From positions 1-64,000 of the forward strand of contig CAICTM010000247.1 in assembly GCA_903772945.1 (NCBI GenBank): a DNA stretch of 64,000 bases, in the 5' to 3' direction. A model generated the notes under the pieces. That model did no database searches, had not been told where the DNA came from, and saw only the letters and a list, made by a program, of their open reading frames with translations. The DNA is from Seminavis robusta (lineage: Eukaryota > Bacillariophyta > Bacillariophyceae > Naviculales > Naviculaceae). Below, piece by piece: positions 59,631 through 64,000 of this stretch (position 1 is the stretch's first letter; every line of letters starts with the position of its first letter). The position numbers and the translations under genes were made by a program.

Positions 59631-60078
59631 AAAAGAAAGGAAGAAAGGAAGGAAGCAGAGGATTGCATTTAGTTGGTCCACATACGTTTGTGTGGTCTAC
59701 ACAATGACGAAAAATCCATACCGCAGTAGCAACGAAATCACACATTTAGATCACCGCAACATAATACTGTACATGCTACACAAACTATAGATTATCTACA
59801 CTCGCTCAGATTCTTTCCACTCATCCTCGAGATAGCTAGCCTCATGTACGGTGTCTAGGTAGCTTCATATTTATTTTAAAACATGTCTTCAGCGTGTTTT
59901 GCCTCAGGGCGTCCCAATAAAAACTCGAACGATGCCTGAACTAGTCTGTTCGACGCCACTGGTACCGGTATACTGGTAAGCCTTTTTCTCCTCGACCAGC
60001 ATGATACCGGTACTGCACCAACAATCATAATGCATGCAACGTTACCGGGTATCATGTTGAATACCTTCAAACTGCCTG
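59631..60078. other. Intergenic between convergent genes
   Basis: GGTACCGGTATACTGG and ATACCGGTAC palindromes occur near 59960 and 60005. No gene is seen. Confidence 0.4.
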
Positions 60079-60774
60079 TCAGGGTCTCTTCTCTCCAGAC
60101 AACCCTTCCACTCTGGTTGCATGCGCATCTCCCACTGCCAACCACTGGGCCAGTCGAGCTGAAGGACGAGCCAGTTTTTCATAGTGCAGGCTCAAGGCAT
60201 GTTGTTGGCATTCGTATTCTTCTGTCGAGAGCAGGGCCTCCTTAATCAGTAGTTTTGCTTGTAATGTAAGGAACTTTTGAATCACTTCTTTGCGTCGAAG
60301 ACGGAAACGGGGTATAACATCTCGTTCCAGACCCCGTGCAGGACTCTGGCAGATCAAGGAAAGAACCGTCGGGGACACATGGTTGTCGTTGTTGGCTAGA
60401 CTGTCACCCGAACTCTGCTCCGAAATGTTCTGGCGGGCCTTCGTGAAGAGAGAACTGACGGACTGGACGTAGTGTTCGCAATATCGTCGGTTCAGCTTGA
60501 TGAACATGCTCTCTCGTGCTCGAATTTGCTGAAGCTCTTGAGCTGAGAACCACAGATTAGTGTCGATATAGTAATTGATTTCAACTCCCACGACAGTCGA
60601 TGAAGCAATATCGTGGATTGTCTCGCTTGGAGCCAAATCAAACCGGACCCTCTTTTTCGTTGGGTTCTTCTGCACCGTTGCCATCGTCTGCAAGCTCGGT
60701 AACGTAACGCTGTGAGGATAGTGCATGTCTATTGAAGCACTGTCGGCATTGCTCTTGTCAGCCATAATGATCAT
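60079..60774 (-). CDS. Diatom-type hypothetical protein
   Basis: 231 aa from the ATG at 60774; an in-frame ATG at 60936 would give 285 aa with an unremarkable extension. The layout KKRVRFDLAPSETIHDI, NLWFSAQELQQIRARE, ARGLERDVIPRF and EVIQKFLTLQAKL recurs in an abundant group of uncharacterised diatom proteins (from general familiarity, not searched). It is helical in the C-terminal half, with no signal peptide or membrane span. Function unknown. Confidence 0.65.
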   Translation of the reverse strand: MIIMADKSNADSASIDMHYPHSVTLPSLQTMATVQKNPTKKRVRFDLAPSETIHDIASSTVVGVEINYYIDTNLWFSAQELQQIRARESMFIKLNRRYCEHYVQSVSSLFTKARQNISEQSSGDSLANNDNHVSPTVLSLICQSPARGLERDVIPRFRLRRKEVIQKFLTLQAKLLIKEALLSTEEYECQQHALSLHYEKLARPSARLAQWLAVGDAHATRVEGLSGEKRP

Positions 60775-62020
60775 GTTGTATGTTTGTCGTGTTCGTTCGT
60801 TGACAGTTGCCTCGCTGCAACCCAAGGCTGGAAATATATTGTTGTCGCTTCCTTCTCTTGAGAAGCAAATGAATTTTGTGAGTCGAGTCGATGTATCCAA
60901 TTGGAAATGCTGTAAAATCGTTCCAACCTTGAACATCTGAGGTGAACAACTGCCTTTGCTTGCGCTTGAGTAAAACGATTGCTTTCTTCCATTGGTTTAT
61001 GATGGCAACCATCAATCAAAGGCGATGGTCCATTGAGGACATCCGCATTTTATTGTCGGATGATCAAGAAAGAAGAAGTAAACAAGTCATACTAGTATCC
61101 TCATGGGGATCAACGGGGAAGCAATCTCGAGTAGGATGACCCTCGAGGAATGATGATCCTGAATAAACTCTCTCAGCTTCTGGCAATCCTGTATGGCGGA
61201 ATAGATTCGTATCAACATGGATTTAACTGCGTGAATCTGATCTCGGTTGCCAATCATGGTCGTCTTGACTGAACAAAAGAAGGGCATCGCCTTCATAATT
61301 GGTAACTGCATGAAAGATGGAAGTGGCTACCATTGGAGTGATGATGGCTATCATTATTTCTGAGGCTTCCTGTATGATGCATTTTATTGTTCGATGGATA
61401 TTGTATGAAGACTATTGGAAATATGCATTGCAACATCTATAGATCGACCAGGAGATCCGTCGAATGGTGAAAATACTCAAGCATTGAAATACATATTTTG
61501 TTGTTGCCCGTGCATGATGTGAGCAAACTTTGCCACCCCGCTCGGGGTCATCTACTTCTGTTTGGCCCAAGCGTGGAGATGACACTATAGCAATTAGTGT
61601 AGATCTGCGTGCCATAGAAAAGAGAGAAGTCAAGATACTTATTGCAACGGTAACTGGAACATTTTAGATTTGCTTCCTGAGAGCTCTTGGTACAGTACCA
61701 CTAAAAACTGCATGGTGTTTAAGCAGAATGCTCAAGCCACTTACCGCGATTCCTCTGGTACCCGTACTGTTAGAACGGTACGGTACCGGTACGGTACAAT
61801 ACAAGCGTCAAACCTACCTAGTGACCTTACTAGTAGCTAGGCTAGCTAGCTATCATAGTGAAGAGTATCTTTGCATTTTGCATTTGGCCATCAAACAGCC
61901 GAACCCCAAATCTTTGTCAGCCGACTTCCTTTTCTCACAATCCACATCTTCACGAAGATAGAAAACAACATCACACAAAGGAAAACCACCTTTTTTTGCA
62001 AAAGCATTTCGAAATCCACC
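60775..62020. other. Intergenic, 1.25 kb without a supported gene
   Basis: Small frames lack domains. A striking palindromic run GGTACGGTACCGGTACGGTA lies at about 61778-61798, some 230 bp before the next start, followed by CTAGCTAGCTA near 61845. Confidence 0.45.
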
Positions 62021-63100
62021 ATGGGCGCCAACAACAGTAAGATTTCCGACGGCGAACGCAAAGAGATTGCGGGTCGCGGTCAGCAACTTCAATTCAAGTT
62101 CAACTTTTGGCCTGAGCCCATCCGCAAAGCTGGGACAACCCACAGCAGCAAGGAGCATGCTGCTGATTTGGCCAAGGCGGTGACAGAAGCATGTGGATCA
62201 TCATTGTCGCCTTCAGGCCATGCCTTGGACACGATGGTGGCGGCCATTAGTGCCGAAGCAAATGGCGACGGTCGCTTGTTCTTGTACGGGATGGCTCATT
62301 TCCCAGATTCCACTGGGGATGAACGTCGCGCGGAAGCCTTGGCTGTCACCTTCGACAAGGACAGCAATGTGAACGGTGTAGTCCGCTACACGGATTATTT
62401 CTCGAAGGATTCCCCGGTGCTCAAGAATTCGGCGCCTCTTTCCAGCGAGGAACACAAGAATGCGTCGACGCTCAAGGCGGAATTGACATCAGCTCCTGAC
62501 ACGCCCAATGATGATGCCCGCAAAGTTCGCATGCAAAAGGCTGTCGGTGAGCTCTTGTCCAAGTGGAAGGATTCTCCCGATAGTTCCTTGAAGTCTCGCT
62601 TGTCCAAGTTGCCTTGGGCTCGTACCTGTGCAGGGGATGCTTTGGAGGCAGCCGTCAAGAAGTACTGCAGTGAAGACTGTACCTTGTCCATGCCCCTTCA
62701 GCAGATCACCATGAAGGCCAGTGATTTGGCTCCTCAGTGGAGGGCCCGTCTCAAGGGAGAAGGTCCTTTTGTCAGCTTTGGACAAACCGAGGTCTTTGTC
62801 ACCAGTGAAGCTTACGGTAAGCGTTGTTTTGTGAACTTTTCAAGTGTACCGTCTTGTTAAAAGAGGGTCCTGTATCTCAACATTTTGCATTCGCAATCAG
62901 CCGGTCACCACCCCATTGGTTTTGCCCAGTTTGTCATGTACAGCGCCAGTGACAAGACTGGCCAGCACCACGCTAGCAACGGCATTTTGGTGGCTGAATT
63001 CGACGATGAAGGCAACAAGATTGTCAAGTTGATCATGTTCCGTGACTTTGTCTGCAATGCTGAAATGAAGACGGTTGTTATTCCCACCATTGATGTTTGA
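62021..63100 (+). CDS. Putative N-myristoylated protein, two exons
   Basis: Exons 62021-62816 and 62901-63100, joined over an 84-bp GT-AG phase-1 intron (donor gtaagc, acceptor aatcag); product 331 aa. The start MGANNSKIS fits an N-myristoylation site (Gly2, Ser6), pointing to the inner face of a membrane. The body alternates beta- and helix-like stretches, e.g. GRLFLYGMAHFPD, LAVTFDKDSNVNGVVRY, and in exon 2 GILVAEFDDEGNKIVKLIMF. The internal ends of the protein echo each other (both include 'FDxDxN/GxxxxKL/VVRY' type strands), hinting at a repeated fold. No recognised family. The ATG is preceded by CCACC. Confidence 0.68.
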
Positions 63101-63555
63101 TTGCTTAGTAGAGGAACTGCGTGAAAGCAAACAACGAATCTGGTGCAAAGAGTGAGACGATAGTGAATGGTACATTAAAAAAAATCTGCAATAATCATCA
63201 AGAAGGCAAACAACAACAATAATCATCAAGAAGGCAGACAGCAATAAAAATAGTCCATACATGTCATTGGAAGCGTACTCTGTCTCTTTTTGGAAAACCT
63301 GATTCATCATTCCGACCGGGGTGATTCGAGTCGTTCCCTGCTTGGTTCGGAAAAGAAGCTAGCTAGATGCCGATACCTCAGCAGCTGTATCTTCCCAATC
63401 ACGTTCATTCCATTATCAGTTACGTTCTCTACAAATATCCTTGTGCCTCCCTTGTTTCGTACTGTTCGTGGCATCCCAACAGGCGAAAACCCCGAACCCC
63501 GACCGACTGATTCATCATTCCCAAGAGACATTGGTGTCAATACTCACACGTTGCT
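63101..63555. other. Intergenic between convergent genes
   Basis: A short direct repeat, AATAATCATCAAGAAGGCA, occurs twice at about 63191 and 63219. No gene. Confidence 0.4.
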
Positions 63556-64000
63556 CTACGCATCGCTGCTATCACCCATCAATTCAGGTTGAGCAATGCT
63601 GGTGTCACTCTTCTTGGCTGCAGCAGGCAAGACGCAAAACACATTGACACCAACATCGGCCGTTCCCACCAGCTGGTACTTTTCCGATGGCGAGCTGCGT
63701 GTAAAGGTTTGTAACGCTTGCCCTGGTTTGCCCGTTCCCGCCACCAATGTTTCGACCGTTCCTTCTTGGGAGACGCAAAAATGCCGCACGGGACCCGCAC
63801 AGTTGACGGTGTGTGGATTGGCAAGACGTCCTCCGTCGAGAATGCCATAGACTCGAATGGAGTTCTCCCCTCGTCCAAATAACACAACACCTTGGTTGGA
63901 CACATAGAGAGAGTTTTGGAAGACCACCAGTTCGGCGGAAGCTTGAAAGGAAAACCCAATCAATGGTTGATGCACCAGAGTGTACTCCAATGTACTGACT
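63556..64000 (-). CDS. Partial protein of unknown function, 5' end beyond window
   Basis: The minus-strand frame is open from the right edge to a stop at 63556 (about 148 codons). It reads LVVFQNSLYVSNQGVVLFGR, SIRVYGILDGGRLANPHTVN and ADVGVNVFCVLPAAAK, a beta-rich pattern. No ATG is in the window upstream of the ORF, so the start lies outside. I do not recognise the family. Confidence 0.5.
   Translation of the reverse strand, partial: VSTLEYTLVHQPLIGFSFQASAELVVFQNSLYVSNQGVVLFGRGENSIRVYGILDGGRLANPHTVNCAGPVRHFCVSQEGTVETLVAGTGKPGQALQTFTRSSPSEKYQLVGTADVGVNVFCVLPAAAKKSDTSIAQPELMGDSSDA

Noticed and set aside
1-64000. tRNA and rRNA genes
   Set aside because: I looked by eye for T-loop (GGTTCGANNCC) cloverleaf patterns and rRNA-like blocks and found none; a covariance search would be needed to be certain.

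Overview
The window looks like nuclear DNA of a pennate diatom (inference; a naviculoid/Seminavis-like genome would fit). Supporting points: few short GT-AG introns (84-120 bp) in otherwise intronless genes; predicted signal peptides followed by a Phe-led transit peptide (the diatom plastid bipartite signal) on several proteins; an HSF-type transcription factor; poly-Q/poly-N tracts; and gene families common in stramenopiles. There are about 20 supportable protein genes, several decayed ones, and a large share of transposon-derived and tandem-repeat DNA. I saw no rRNA, tRNA or CRISPR.

Layout. 1-2.3 kb: tandem repeats and two head-to-tail TA-flanked MITEs. 2.4-14.2 kb: ARM-repeat protein, P450 (minus), plastid-type DEAD-box helicase (one intron), membrane glycosyltransferase-like protein (minus), plastid DUF3110 protein (minus). 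14.35-16.4 kb: composite tandem repeats split by a 983-bp inverted-repeat element. 16.8-31.6 kb: zinc-ribbon protein, nucleotide-sugar transporter, fumarylacetoacetase/maleylacetoacetate-isomerase fusion, DUF1349 protein, an unknown conserved protein, BTB/coiled-coil protein, coiled-coil protein, and a class C GPCR with a periplasmic-binding-protein ectodomain. 32.2-37.2 kb: decayed transposase-like and other broken coding DNA. 37.8-50.3 kb: FkbM-like methyltransferase; a 1360-aa NRPS-like A-T-R-SDR enzyme; repeats and a broken gene; an amino-acid transporter (one intron); and a stand-alone SDR about 87% identical to the last domain of the NRPS-like enzyme. 51-54.7 kb: an HSF gene (one intron) with a 2.1-kb inverted-repeat element inserted about 190 bp upstream of its start. 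57.6-64 kb: a three-exon lipoyl-like mitochondrial protein, an SH3 protein, a diatom-type hypothetical, a putative N-myristoylated two-exon protein, and a partial gene running off the end.

The most interesting system is at 39.6-50.3 kb. An adenylation-thiolation-thioester reductase-SDR protein with the same domain order as the fungal glycine betaine reductase ATRR lies near an amino-acid/auxin-permease-family transporter and a free duplicate of its own terminal reductase. The adenylation pocket lacks the Asp that normally holds an alpha-amino group and has aromatic residues instead, so a quaternary or otherwise atypical carboxylate substrate is plausible (inference). Substrate and co-function are unproven.
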